Assembly (NCBI GenBank): GCA_004352715.1
Contig: SCFE01000081.1
Coordinates: 1,802,423-1,866,422, forward strand
Reading direction: 5' to 3'
Length of the DNA stretch: 64,000 bases
Source: Hofstenia miamia
Lineage: Eukaryota; Xenacoelomorpha; Acoela
Of this stretch, positions 12,170 through 24,900 are shown piece after piece. How positions within the stretch are numbered: position 1 is the stretch's first letter; every line of letters begins with the position of its first letter. The translations under genes were made by a program, and so were the position numbers. Under the pieces are notes generated by a model. The model was not told the DNA's origin. It saw nothing but the letters and a program-made list of their open reading frames with translations, and did no database searches.

Positions 12170-12622
12170 AAAAACAATTACAGCCTCATAAACACATTCA
12201 AACAGGGCTGCATGTTGGGCAATGGCACAGTATGAGCTTGTCTGGTTTACTGCTACTAACTGCTTCAGCTGATAAAATAGTCTAAAATTATAACCACTCC
12301 CAACTTTCTTTGATAAATGTAATAGAATGAACTGACATAGCAACAAAACAACAATGATGCTGATTTGGCAGTAAATTGCAATTTACACTTCATATTGATT
12401 TTTAAAAAACTATTTAAAAATTACTAAAATAATTATTTTTTACTAAAAAAATTTGGAGAGATAAATCATGATTATTTGAAAAATTGAAAATTTTTGAAGG
12501 GATAAATAACCCATCCCCCCAGGATCGAAGCCCATGCAAGTTATCCATAATAAAAGGCAAATGCAGAAATTTCCTGTAATTTTGAAAGAAATTTATATTT
12601 ATAATTAACTAGCGGTACGCGT
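12170..12622. other. no recognisable gene
   Basis: AT-rich. Near 12510-12540 a G/C-rich phrase (CCATCCCCCCAGGATCG) looks like a stray hAT end, but no partner was found. Confidence 0.4.
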
Positions 12623-12846
12623 TTAACACTAGAAAGAACATTGCTCCTTGCGATTCTTTTTCATGCAGCAATTCAAAATAGAACATTATGTAAAAAATGA
12701 AAAAAAAATTATACATGCAAATTCAAATGGATTATCAGTTTATTTGGTGGTGCATATACCTGCTGTTGTTTTTAATGAATGCATACACAAGTAAACAAAA
12801 TTCTAATTTGGGTCAATTTTGACACACTTCGTCTTTCTAGTGTTAA
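12623..12846. mobile_element. 216-bp piggyBac-type MITE with TTAA flanks
   Basis: TTAA at 12623-12626 and at 12843-12846 enclose an element (12627-12842) whose ends are exact inverted copies: CACTAGAAAGA on the left and TCTTTCTAGTG on the right. TTAA target duplication with a C(A/C)CTAGAAAGA-type terminus is characteristic of piggyBac. A subterminal GGTCAATTTTGACAC near 12820 contains its own small palindrome. No coding capacity. Confidence 0.8.
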
Positions 12847-15714
12847 ACTACATAAAATGATATTTTAAATACGAACTATCTTGCTCCTAGTTGCGCGGAC
12901 ATATAAATGTGTTTGTATGGCGCTATAATGCTTGAGATTGAGATTGTTATCCTCTACGAATTTTCACATGCTATCCGTGACCTCTGCGGATTAAACGTAA
13001 TGACTAACATACCAAACAAATCTTAAAGACATTTCCTATCAGATGGTTTAAATTTCTTTGAAATCGGCCAAATATCTACGGAGACATAAGCGTTTAAAGA
13101 AACAACGCTTGTAAGTGTGACACACAAAATAACACACATGCTATCGTATGGGTATATAGATATCTTATATTGTTTTTACGACAGGTGAATACATTGTTAA
13201 AAATGCGTTTGTTGAAACATTGCAATAAATTATTTTGTTATGACATATAAATGTAAATTCATCAAATCAGCAATGTTCAAAATGACATGCTTCAGTCAGT
13301 ATCACTGAATATAAGTCTTCAATCAATTTCAAAAATTTGAAATAAAATAATCCTTCCATATGGTAACAATTATATTTGAAACTACCTATCGCCCAAAATC
13401 ACACACTTTAAATAGAAATGCATTGAAACTTAGGCAAATTTTGCAAAATGTTTTGTATGTTATTTGTTATTTTCATACATTTTAAATCACATTTCTTTGT
13501 ATTGTATAAAAAAACATAGATACATTTGCTGGAAAATATAGCGAAAACTGATGACTTCCCAGTTCATTTCTCATAGTTTTTTCTGGATCACCACTGGCCG
13601 TCATGGGACTCTAATTTTCATCAGATTCGCAATTCTGTAAAATATAACAAAACATTGTAAATTTATGAAGGATTATTTATTTTATAGCAACGTATTTTTG
13701 GAGTTGAAAATGACCTTCTAGAGTGATCAGGAGAGATTTATTACCTATTATTATAATCACTAGAAATGGTAAGCGGATGAAAGGGTCATTGCAAAAAAGT
13801 CTCATCACTAAGCACAACACACTATAGTCAACAACTTCTATGCAATAATTGCACAAATATAATTTCTCAAATTACAGCATTTGACAAATTCGCAGTTGTC
13901 TGTTCTTTAAGAAATCATCAACATTTGAGGTAATATGATTGTAATTTTTTTATTTTCAATAAGAAAAAGTAGCAAATACAGAGAAGAAGCTAGAAATGAA
14001 ATTTCGTCAAGCAAAAACTCAGTTTTAGCACTGTTATTCTCCAACCTGAATTTTTTATGTCTTGATTTGCAGACCAATGATCATGTCTCAATAAATTAAC
14101 CCTACAACGATCGTGCTCAGGTTTTCAGAAATATTGATATTCAAATTTTTAAGAATCTCATCGCATAGCTAGAATTTGATTTTAAGCTAGATTTGAGCAT
14201 GTTAAGGAAAGATAATATAAATGCTGACAAACACTATGTATTAATGCTGCAGCAATGGAGATCTTTAATCTTTGTCTATAATTAGTCAATTGAAAATATT
14301 AGTTGTTATAATATTGTAATGTAAGAGAAAGAATGTATATTTATTAATACAATTCTAAGCCCATTGCGCAGAAATTTCATACCCAGGCCCACTACATTCT
14401 CAGCTGCTCGGCCCAAGCCCGGCTCGGTTGCAGCTCTGATGAAAGGAAAGTATGCAAAAATAAATTCTAAGATTGATAAAATTAAATGACTGAATAAATC
14501 AATACTCCTTGAAAATATGGATTAAGAGGTAAGAATATCGCCATTGTTCCTTTAAGTTATGTCTTGCAAATTATTGTGGCATTCACTTTTAAACCTGTCA
14601 AAACCAGTCTAATTTTTTGCATGGCCACCTGTCTCAAAAGTTGGCATGTTGACATTAAAATACACTGTAATTCAGACATGTAAATCCAAAAATGACCGAT
14701 AGGTTCGAGTAATATTATGGTGATGATAATCTCCGCAAATCCGCATGAATATTATTTTCGAATTGAATTGTCACAAAATATGTTCTAAATATTAAATAAG
14801 AAAAATAATGATTAGTTTTTAACTGCCACAAATTTCAGAAGAATTTCTTTCTGAAATAGCTTCTATAGATGGATTGCTCTGTTATTGGATCGAAACTATA
14901 TTGATTTGGTAGCGTTTGACGGATGATACGTTTCCTATATTATAGAACTTTGGAGCAGATGTTTCTTCTATTGATAAATTAAGCATACCATAAAAAGATT
15001 GTCTCTAATTGTTGCACCAATGTATTTAATACATTTGACAATCCCTAAAATTGGAAAATATGAGCTGTTTGAGTGACATTTATTTACACGTTAGCTTCGA
15101 TTATAGTTCATAATTTGTACAAAAAATTGCTGTCATTTAAAATATTTTTGAATTATTTAAATACCTATATTTGTTCATTTATTAGAACAGTCTCTAGAGT
15201 TTATATAATAATTTTAGATGTATGTATAATAATGTTTTTGAACTTAGGCTTGACAGCCAATTAAATCAGAGTAAATCTAAGCCTGTGTAAAAGACACTTA
15301 TCCGGAGGAGACTGTTATTCTATTTATTTAAGCTCAATCCTAACTAGAAATATACGTTTTTGCCATTTTAAAATATATTTTAATTCTATGCGAAATTTAC
15401 GTGAGGAATTATATCATGACCATTTGAATAGTTTTGTCATGGGAAATTGAAAAGTCCATATTTGACTATAGCACTAAAATTATTTTTTAAAGAATGCTTA
15501 ATACAACCAGGGGTGTGACAGTGGGGCTTGAAAGTAGAGGGACCAGTATCCCTCCTCACTAGTCCTAAAGTGGTCCGGTCAGAGCCAGTCTGGTTCATTA
15601 CAGTCTCCGAACACTGCGGCCTGCTAGGCTGAGATTTTCCTAAGATTATTTGCAAAGTTAAGTGATTTATCTTCTTTTATATTTTAATACAATGTATTTC
15701 CAAATGTATATGCA
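12847..15714. other. no recognisable gene
   Basis: AT-rich, no supported coding sequence. A C/G-rich phrase at 14395-14440 (GCCCGGCTCGGTTGCAGCTCTG and neighbours) resembles the end of the hAT MITE at 53313-53481 but has no convincing partner. A minus-strand segment near 13562-13640 follows an acceptor-like TTTTACAG but contains an in-frame stop. Confidence 0.45.
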
Positions 15715-16810
15715 ATGGTGGATTCAGGGGGGAGGGGAGGCAGATATGGAAGCGCTGCCATCAAATGGCGACCATGACCGGTCCAGTTTCAGTTACCCCT
15801 TGACCGATGACCAGTGTTGACCAGTCTGTTACCCGAATTACCATTATGTGGGTACCGGCTTTAACCGGTCCTCACATTATAAAGTACCGGTTTTGATCGC
15901 TTACCTGTTTTTAACGTATTTATAGGTTGAATTCTCTTTTTGACAGGTTGTGAACGGTACAGTTGAAAGCGTGTAATGAACGCATACGTGCTTAAGTTAT
16001 AAATATCTCATTATTTGCTTAAAAACAGAAACCAAAAAAATCAAAACATCTCACCAAATGTATTTAAATTTGCAAATATTAATAACGTGTTTTGCTTTAA
16101 TATTGGTATTCATATGCAAATGATTATTCCGTGATAGATTAATGGCACGCTGTGATTATTTCCAATCACTGATCGTGATGATTTTGAATCTTAATTTTAA
16201 GTTTAATAAGCAGGTCTTAACGCCGGTGGTGATTCGGAAATCAAAATAATGTTGTCAAAGTAAAAATCCACCGTAGTTAGCTAAACATGGCGTTTCTCTG
16301 AAAATATAATCTAAAAATGAATTATGAGATCGGATTGGTTGGTGCATTTAAAGGCATAGTAGGCAATGGACATGTTTACTATCATTTTCCATAGGTTCTA
16401 AATCATTGCTATTACGATTCATTTGAAACATAATTTGCGGTAAGAGTTAAATGGAAAGTTACAATTAAAAATGGGTTTATTCTTTAGATACTCAGATCCT
16501 TAGAGCTCTTATTTACAGAAAATATACCGCTGACTCGACATTCAATGTCCAATAGCACTATTCTGTTATGCAAGTTAGTGAATTGCATAAGTGATCTGCT
16601 AACCTTTTTGGGAAACCGTACAGTGTACATAAGTGAACTTCTTTTTTTTCTTTGTAAATTATTGTGTGCTTACATTCATATTTTAGTATACATAATTATG
16701 ATAATTGTCAAATGCTTTTGTATCTTGAGATTTGAATAGCTGATCGGAATAAGCAGAGACACAAGTGACCTCTTTGAACAGTGAAGTAAAATTAAGAGTG
16801 ACCGGTCCGT
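15715..16810. repeat. GC-rich segments with repeated ACCGGT words (possible hAT MITEs)
   Basis: GGTGGATTCAGGGGGGAGGG near 15718 has the look of an hAT terminus. ACCGGT occurs at 15777, 15864, 15886 and 16801, and GACCGGTCC at 15776 and 16800, in sequence otherwise poor in C and G. No target-site duplication was found, so boundaries and family are open. Confidence 0.3.
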
Positions 16811-19800
16811 GGTCAGTACCGACTGGCTTCCATTTCCTTCTAAATAAAATTGTTGGGTCCGATTCTAAGATGTACAATATTATACATGAACAAACTTTAT
16901 AACAAGTACAATAAATATTATACACAGAACGCCGAATCTATGTTTATGCACGTATATAATTCTATATGATACAAAGTCTTATCTGAGCTTAATGTTTCAA
17001 TTGGTCCGAAATTGTTTTCTCAAAAATTTGTATTGGTACGGTCATAAATGTATCAGTACGGTCCTGTCCACACCCGGATTCACTTCCAGTTCTGCTCCCA
17101 TTAATTTTGATATCTAAATATACATGTAATCTAAATGTGATGGCTATTACTACGCCATCTTTTTCACCGTAACTGTCAGTAATAAAAAGTAGTGGAAGCA
17201 GTAGTACGTAGGACAGCATGATAATACCATTTTTTCATTAGCTACCCTGAATTTTTTGTACTTAGGTCCACGTCTTTGACTACAACAGTATTGACCTTTA
17301 CTTATACCTGCATGTATGTGTGCAATTTGTATTGCTAAACATGCTAATAGATCTAATAATTGAACCTAATATTGATTTAATATTCGGTTTTTGGTAAACT
17401 TTTGCAAGGTCAAAGACCAATTTTCTGCAGTAAATCCATTTATATGGTTTGCACTGTCAACATTATATAAGGAATTTTTCTTGCTCTTTTGAATCAAATT
17501 TACAATAGTACAAAATTGTATATGCATGTAGCAGCAATAAAACACATATTAGACGAATCATCTTTCCCAAATATAATATTCTTTGTGTTTATAGACTTAG
17601 CACTCCTTGGAGGTCTAGCTCTCAAATAGTTGCAACTACCGCGTTCAACAATGCACAAGGTTCTCCACAAGATCTTACGGTTATATATCTATGCTTACAA
17701 GGTGAAACAGTTACAGGGTTTTTAATCAAAAGACAAAGTAGTATGTTTTAGTGGCGAATGAACTTTTCATGTTTGAGTAAAATTAAACAGAATCTGTGGG
17801 TTACAACACCTCCATGAGAATAGGAGTTTCAACGGGCTAGTCCAGATGTAAATGCATGGTGTGCTATCATGTTTAACCGAACAATTGCCACACTTTCTTT
17901 TTGATATTCTGACTGAATATCAGACACCACAACTGTAAGGAGACTTTGCAAATTCAAAAAATGCCTTACATTTGGCCAAATTTTCCGGAATATTAGTAGC
18001 ATTAACGCCAAATTCTTAAATAATGTAGTCATTAGAAAAAATATTTTAGATTTTTTGCCAAAATTTTGAATTTTTAAGCAAATTTTTTAAATATGGGTTT
18101 TTTGGAAAAACTTTGCCAAAATTCATCTTCGAAAAATTGTTTGGATATTTTTCCATAATTTTGTATTATTAAAATTTTTGGATCATTGATCATTTAGCAA
18201 CATTTTGTAAAATTCTTAATGCCTACTTAAGCTAATGAATGCCTATGTTTACTCTAGCCCCTAGGGTGAATCATAGTATCTATTTAGAAATAAGAAGGGG
18301 AAGCTATATATATATATATATATATATGTATGTACATGTATATACACTTCAACATGTGTCTTTACAAAAGAAGTGCAACATCTCATTTTTGTGAGTAAAT
18401 ATGCCTTACATGAAAATTATGTTAGATTCAAATTTGGATTCGAACAATACATTCCTGGATTTCGGTATTTGGATTCGAAATATAAAAGAAGTGGATTTGC
18501 GATGTATAATTCACATACATCATATCAAGTATCACAAAAACCAATGTTTAAATTTACAATTTATTATTTAAGGTATTTAAAATGAAAACTTGGAAATGTG
18601 TACAAGGAAGATGGAGCTAAGACAATAAAAATAAAATGAAAACTCGTAATTTACTAAAAAAATAAAAATTCGTAATTTTACCAATTGAAAAAAATATTTA
18701 GCTCCAGGCTGCTCTCTTCATGCATGTTTTTGTTGCACATTTTCAAACTATTTTCTCCAAGCCATTGAATAAATTATGAAATCTTTGGATGTTTATGAAT
18801 CTATTAGGGAATACACAATTAATGTGGTAAATGCACTTTAATCACTATTTTTGTAGTATTTTGACAATTTTTGGAAGGATCCTTTTAGTAATTAAAATTT
18901 CTGGATAAGCTCTTGAACAGATTTTCAATACTAACATTGAATTAACATATTTTCATTAATCTGCACCTGCATATTTACAAGAATAATATCTAAATTTTTG
19001 TTTTTATGATTATCAATTCATTTTTTCCTATTTTCATTCAGAAACAATGATACGTTTTGAGACATTTGTGATTTAAATTACATTAATAAAAAATTTTTAC
19101 ATTTGATTCTGAGCTTTACTAAACTTTAGCATATCCTCCACCTCCGCTCCTTGTTGGAGCGAAGCCCTTTGTTTTTAGCGTAGTGATAAATCCAACACTG
19201 ATGTTGACATGCTTAAGCTGAATATTTCTATTTTGATTATTGAATGCAATTGAAAAAGTGCTTTGAAAATAATTAAGTTAAATCTTAAGATCTAGAACAT
19301 ATACATCTGTAGCAACCTCATTAACTCTTCAGACATTCTTACTAATATGTTTAGAAAATATTAAGGTCCTTCCATCTGATGATATTATATTAATTTCACA
19401 AGAATAGTATCTCTAGATTTAGTCAACAAATTTAATAAGGAAATTCAATATCCTTAATATGCAACAAATTTTTTGAGGTAAGCATTATGCGAACTTCGAA
19501 AATAATCCATTGCAATGTATACAAAATTAAACTGCTTCGAAAGCAAGTTTCATAATCAATGTCTAATTAACGATATTAGCAGACATTCATGCAAAAGTTT
19601 GCAATATTTTACCAATATTGTTAAATGCTTACAAAAATTATTTAAAAACTTCTTTTAAGACCTAGATTTAGGAACGTAGGATAAAATTTCTGAATGAATC
19701 CATTCTGGTGGCACCTCGGCACTTTCAAATACATAATTTTTTTTGTTAATTTCCTATTAATGCATAATTTTACAAATCAATTTGAGTTTTATACGAAGTA

Positions 19801-20688
19801 TGTAGCGACGTCATTTTGAAGTCGCAACATGAAATGAGTGAACTTCTCAAACGAATGTGGATTTCTTCCTTAATTTATGATTTATAAAAAGCTTATCCCT
19901 GGCTGTAAAGCTTAATCCCATCAATGGAATGGTTTTTGTACAAAAACCAAACTGTCTGTTGATTATAGAAATCGACAACACATGCAAACAAAATACCTTC
20001 TAGTGTATAATGGCAAAGTGGTTGAATCAGCTTTGGACTGCGTGTTAAACCCAGCGATCTTGTTCTCAAACAAACATTATGCGACTTCTGAGATGGGAAT
20101 TCCATTACAATCACGACAGTCTATGCTACAAGGAGCTATAAAATGCTGTCGGCCACGATGGCAAACTAATTACGGTTATATTGACTAAAGAAAAGACGTG
20201 AGATGTATTTAACTGCTTTTCCTTTGAACATGAGAAAAGTGCAAATTGTTTTAATATTTTCGGCGTTGTCTTAATTTCTTCCAATCAGAAAAGATAAAAT
20301 GCGTTCGGTTTAATAGAAATCATCTGACTGAGTTTTTGCTAATAAATTTCTAATCAACCTTCTTAATTGCGGAAATAATTAACAGGCCACGTAATTGTAA
20401 CAGTTGAATGCATTTCACGTGGTTAATAATCAATCTCAACCGGTACAATTCTACTTTGCCTGAAGTTTAATACTTCACTGTTTTATTACTAGCTAAATCT
20501 AATATATATATATTATTTTACACTTGGAATTAGAATAGGTGTAGAATTCTTTATTAAGTGGAAAGAAATAGGCTATGCTATTTTTGATAAAGAAAAACGA
20601 TTTTTTGAAACATGTTCACTTGTCCAATGTCTCAGTTGAGGAGAAGTTGCAAATTCATTCATCAGCATTATATATGTTATATATGTTG

Positions 20689-20692
<4 letters not shown>
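16811..20692. other. no recognisable gene
   Basis: AT-rich non-coding sequence with short frames only and an (AT)n run near 18305-18327. The 5' exons of the DDX19-like gene could lie here or further left, but I could not identify them. Confidence 0.45.
18305..18327. repeat. (AT)n microsatellite
   Basis: Alternating AT run continuing into a TGTATGTACATGTATA stretch. Confidence 0.9.

Positions 20693-20721
<29 letters not shown>
20693..20721. repeat. (AT)n microsatellite
   Basis: Alternating AT run about 80 bp upstream of the first DDX19-like exon. Confidence 0.9.
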
Positions 20722-20803
20722 GGAATTTATCCTTTCGGAAAGTATGTCAGCATTCTTAAACACCCACAATTATTTATCCAAAATCATTAACTGTTTCGTT
20801 TAG

Positions 20804-20973
20804 GGAAAACGGCTTCATTTGTTCTTGGTATGCTTTCGCGTGTTGATGTTTCACAGCCTTACACTCAAGCAATTTGTTTGTCTCCTACTTATGAACTTGC
20901 TAAGCAAACTGGTGAAGTCGTTTCTCAAATGGGTTCTCATATGCCTGGTTTAAAAATTCGATATGCTATAAGG
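20804..20973 (+). CDS. DDX19/DBP5-like DEAD-box RNA helicase, internal exon
   Basis: An acceptor (TTTCGTTTAG) precedes the exon and GTATTT follows. The first two bases complete a glycine codon of the Walker A motif, so the exon opens with GKTASFVLGMLS, then LSPTYELAKQ (motif Ia) and ends GLKIRYAIR. PTYELA instead of the usual PTRELA is typical of DDX19/DBP5, the ATPase that strips export factors from mRNA at the cytoplasmic face of the nuclear pore. Length is 170 nt: two bases plus 56 codons, ending in phase 0. The preceding exon, which should carry the Q motif and the start of Walker A, was not found. Belongs with the exon at 22141-22299. Confidence 0.92.
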
Positions 20974-22140
20974 GTATTTATATATTTTATTCTCATTAAG
21001 CAAAATCGCTTCAGTTTTGATCTGATGCGCTTAAAATTGATTGTTTTGCCTGTGGACTTTGTAATTCGCACTTTAAAATGTTGGCAAATAAAAGGTATTT
21101 AGAATTGTGATGAGCGGGTTAAGACTTTTATACTTGGAAGATTTTTATTAAATTCATATACATTACATGTAACGTGTAAACAGCCGCTACATGAGTCATT
21201 CGAGCCCTCGAATAGAACAATTACAAAACATAATTCGTTCAAATAATTTTGATTATCTTAAATGTATTTGTCATGTGACCGTGTTAACACTCAAAACATT
21301 AAATGCTTGTTTTACCTGTCCTTGATTTTCATAATTGATTCATAATTGGTCTACACTATTAGGACCTCTTCTATTTCTCAAATTTATCGATGATTTGCCG
21401 TTAATAGCAAAATCTGAATTCCATTAATCTAGCCTCGATGATAGATCGTTTGCCAATTGCGCATAATTTTTGAAATGAAACAATTTTGTTCTCATCTACT
21501 AAAACCGCGCTTATGCGTACATTTAATTAGCATAAAATATGTTTCAAATATACTGTTAAAGACCTCGGTATTTTAATTTCATCACTAGATGCAACATTTT
21601 TTCTAGCGAGTAATATTCCTTTTTGTGCACCATCTACAACCAACTGCCGTCTATATGAGAAAGCTAAAGAAATTTCGCAACCGTGCCTCAATTGGGTGTC
21701 GGCGAACTATACTGTCAACTACGCAGGGTTGGCATGTTTTAAACAGCATGGAGCATTTTGAATTTTCAATTCACACCCTCATGTTTTGGCAATAACTCGT
21801 TACCTTAAATGATTTAGTGAAAGAAAGCTTGTGCTTTTTTATTTTTGAACCCAATGCGTTCATTTTTGAACTCAAAAAGCTGATAAAATATATATATTTC
21901 TATGATAGAACTTGGTTTGAAAATGTTGATAGACCTAGAAAAAGCTATGGAATGAATTTCAATGTTCGGAATAGACATTACTATACTATTTTAATATTCT
22001 GTTATTCTAATTGTTCCTGATTATTCATAAAGGTATATTGCACAAAATGTGATTTAATTAGTACATAGGCTTCTAAATTGTGGTACTATTTAGAACTCTT
22101 TAATAAGTATAATTGATTTATCAAACGCATATATGTTTAG
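20974..22140 (+). other. intron of the DDX19-like gene
   Basis: GT...AG bounded, 1167 bp, phase 0. Contains a LINE relic at about 21345-22018. Confidence 0.85.
21345..22018 (+). pseudogene. LINE reverse-transcriptase relic inside an intron
   Basis: Plus-strand pieces include GPLLFLKFIDDLP near 21360 (the conserved stretch after the SGVPQGSVL block), VKDLGILISSLDATFF near 21555 (thumb start) and DRPRKSYGMNFNVRNRHY near 21930, like the C-terminal end of Jockey/CR1-type ORF2. The catalytic YADD box is not recognisable and stops interrupt the frame. It lies in the same orientation as the host gene. Confidence 0.6.
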
Positions 22141-22299
22141 AATGAGCGGAAAGTTCGTAAAGGTGAAAAGGTTGGTGAACACATTGTTATTGGCACACCT
22201 GGAACGTTGTTGGATTGGGTTCTGCGATTTGATGTTTTTTACAACGAGAAAATTAAAATTTTTGTTCTTGATGAAGCTGATGTCATGATCGCGACCCAG
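22141..22299 (+). CDS. DDX19/DBP5-like DEAD-box RNA helicase, internal exon
   Basis: 159 nt, 53 codons, starting after ATATGTTTAG and ending before GTGTGT. Encodes a linker (NERKVRKGEKVGEH), then IVIGTPGTLLDW (motif Ib region) and IFVLDEADVMIATQ, the DEAD box (motif II) with the DDX19-type continuation. The sequence continues directly from the exon at 20804-20973 without missing residues, so the pair forms one transcript. Motif III (SAT) and the second RecA domain should follow, but no matching exon was recognised downstream; they may lie beyond long introns, in a gap, or be absent. Confidence 0.92.
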
Positions 22300-23221
22300 G
22301 TGTGTGTTTTATTTCAAGATCCTAAAGTTGGGCTGCTTTGAACATTTTTCACGCATGTAACAAATGTGATGAACAGTGAAATTAGTAGCTATTTTTTAAC
22401 TCTATTCTTAGCTTATCGTTAAGAATGACTTTAGACTTTTTATTCATGGATTCCTTTTCCTCTCTTCTTTTTTAGCTGGAAAGCTCCTTCCGTATAAAAA
22501 TCACTAATAAAATAGTAGAGGAATTGTTAATATTAAATATATAGTAAATGATTATGCTTTATTTTGAAGGAATATTTTTACTTTTAGTATGTTAAAATAG
22601 TGCAAGTTTCTGTAGAAATTCACCCTTAGGGATGAACACTGTTCTGAATTGAATTGCCCTATGGAACACCAAAATGTGACCGTGGACCCCCAATTCTTTA
22701 TTTTTTGCGTGAAGAGCCCGGTAAAGTTACGTGGACTCCATGTAAACCTGGGATCCATGTAAACCCGGTTGAAAATTTAATGACATGAATATTATTGTAT
22801 TGAGGATAGAAAACAAACATTTCTATAGTAAACTTAGCGCAAATTGCATTACCCTTTCTGATAGTGGAAACTGATAGATTTAGTGATTTACGAATATGTG
22901 ACGTTCGTTGGATTTGATTGGTTTTACAAATTTAGTATCAAAATTACTGGTCCTTATGACCTAGTTTTGCATAGAATCTAATTCAAAATAATGTCAGTTT
23001 TATACCATGGGATAACTTACCTAGGAAAAAAACTGAATTTGCCTGATTTTAAAAATATCTCACCTTTACCCATTTTTTCGTCGCTATGGTGAGTATTTTA
23101 GATTTCATTAATTGAGAGTAATTGTGGTTCACGGATTTCTCCACCAATCAGAATATAAATTATTTATACGCTCAAATTCTGTTTACTCTCTCAACCTTTT
23201 AGAGGCAATGTTCCCATTTCG
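22300..23221. other. intronic or intergenic, no further exon recognised
   Basis: AT-rich. Around 22620-22770 a less AT-rich patch repeats CATGTAAACC(T/C)GG, perhaps another small transposon, without defined ends. Confidence 0.4.
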
Positions 23222-23246
23222 ATATATATATATATATATATATATA
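23222..23246. repeat. (AT)n microsatellite
   Basis: Alternating AT run ending at an ambiguous base (N at 23247), immediately before the dispersed repeat. Confidence 0.9.
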
Positions 23247-23247
23247 N

Positions 23248-24085
23248 ACTGAGTTGAGAAATCAATTTCCCATATAACAAATTTTGGTCTAAACAACGTT
23301 GCTTTTTAGTTATTTTTTTGTGGTTGTTTTAACGTTGCAATGGTACCCTTTTGACTGGTCTAAACAACATTGTTCCAACAACGTCAAATTAGGTTGTTTT
23401 TTGTGAATAAAAAAGCACTATTTTGAGGTCGTAACAACGTTATTTTATGTTGCTCATGATTGTTCTAGCATTACTTTTAAATGCAATACGTCAAATTTAT
23501 ATTGATAATCAGTTCAAACATTGCTGTTTAAACTAACACAAGCCCAACAAAGGGCAGAACAGTAATACATTAAATACATTAAATTCAACAAATGCTGAAA
23601 TTTTAAATGAATGTCTTGTTTTAAATGATAACAATAAGCATAAAAATCTGCCAAATTTAACAAAAATTTAAACTTTTAAAGTTAAGTATAATTTTGAAAT
23701 AATGCTTTTTTAAATTGTAAAGAATCTCTTCTGCTCAAATGTAACTTTTTTATCTCACAGATAATTTGAAGGTGTCCAATTATTCATGAATAAATTATTT
23801 TGAAAATTCGCTTACCAAGTATATTATAATTTTTCACAAATTTCATATTTCAAAAAAGCTTTCTGCAATTCCGTTCTTTATATAAAAATGATCTAGTAAT
23901 CAAAATGATGAAGTGAGTTCTATTTGCAAACATCTGCTTGAATCTTAAATTATCAACATTTTTAGTTGCTCAAATAAGTATTAATGGTTGTTATTATGAT
24001 GTTAATGGTTGCTGCAACAACCAAAAGTATGAAACAACCATAAACAACGTAAAAACAACCAAAATTGTTATCTGGGTTTGGTGTA
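23248..24085. repeat. 840-bp dispersed repeat, copy A
   Basis: Nearly identical to 40995-41840 apart from a few small indels. Both copies start ACTGAGTTGAGAAATC and end at GTGTA. Just inside the ends are inverted sequences: CCCATATAACAAATTTTGGT (left) matches CCCAGATAACAATTTTGGT (inverted right). Terminal regions are crowded with AACAAC/GTTGTT words and the middle is AT-rich. There is no open frame of note. It is probably a non-autonomous DNA transposon family. Confidence 0.85.
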
Positions 24086-24663
24086 CTATCCTTCTCTGGA
24101 TTTGATTACTTCAACAATCTGTTATATTTCCTGTAGCCTGAGAGATATTTCAAGAGTTTGCAACAAATTGTATCAATGCGAATAAAACTCATAAATTAAA
24201 CATCGCTGTTCTTTCAGACAGTATATTTATTCTAAAAACGATAAATTTTGTTTAAAAATATGGTTTTACAATGATCTAAAAACAAAATATTGTCTAAATC
24301 AAATTCCTTATCTTTAGTCACATTATTCAGATGAACGTAATTTTCAGATTTTGTCGCTCCCATGTTTTTCAAAATTGGCTACAATTGGATTGTGTAGGGT
24401 ATTTTGCACTAAATATGTGTGAAGCAATCAAAAGCTAACTTTGCTATAATATTTTTAATAGACTATTTTAGTACTGGTCATTTTGACCAGTGTTGGGTAA
24501 TTCTTGGTAAAAATTTTTTTAGTAGTATAATAAATTGGTGACAACATGCTTAAAGAGTTTTGGAGTGAATATGATGAATTGCGACCTCTCTGTCTTCACT
24601 GACAGTTTATTTTTATTTAAAAGGATCGTTATTTGGGTTGTGATTATTGGACTAGCATGACAG

Positions 24664-24666
<3 letters not shown>

Positions 24667-24698
<32 letters not shown>
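24667..24698. repeat. (AT)n microsatellite
   Basis: Alternating AT run. Confidence 0.9.
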
Positions 24699-24702
<4 letters not shown>

Positions 24703-24900
24703 TCATTTTGCTGCACAAGCTATTGAAAGATAAATAATTTATGCAACTATTGGATGCAAGTTTTTCCTAAATATTAGAATGGTAACAAAATGGGAACTTA
24801 GCCTTTTATTCACATTATCTTGTAAAATGGGATTTTATATTGATTCAAACTAATATTTGCTTACATGTTTAATTATGAGTTTCAAACAATATTATGTTGG

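Noticed and set aside
13775-14440. hAT element between ATGAAAGG copies near 13775 and 14434
   Set aside because: The 8-bp match exists, but the left sequence after it does not resemble the inverted right end.
19893-20188. overlapping frames on both strands upstream of DDX19
   Set aside because: Neither resembles the DDX19 N-terminus or any family I know, and both lack splice context.
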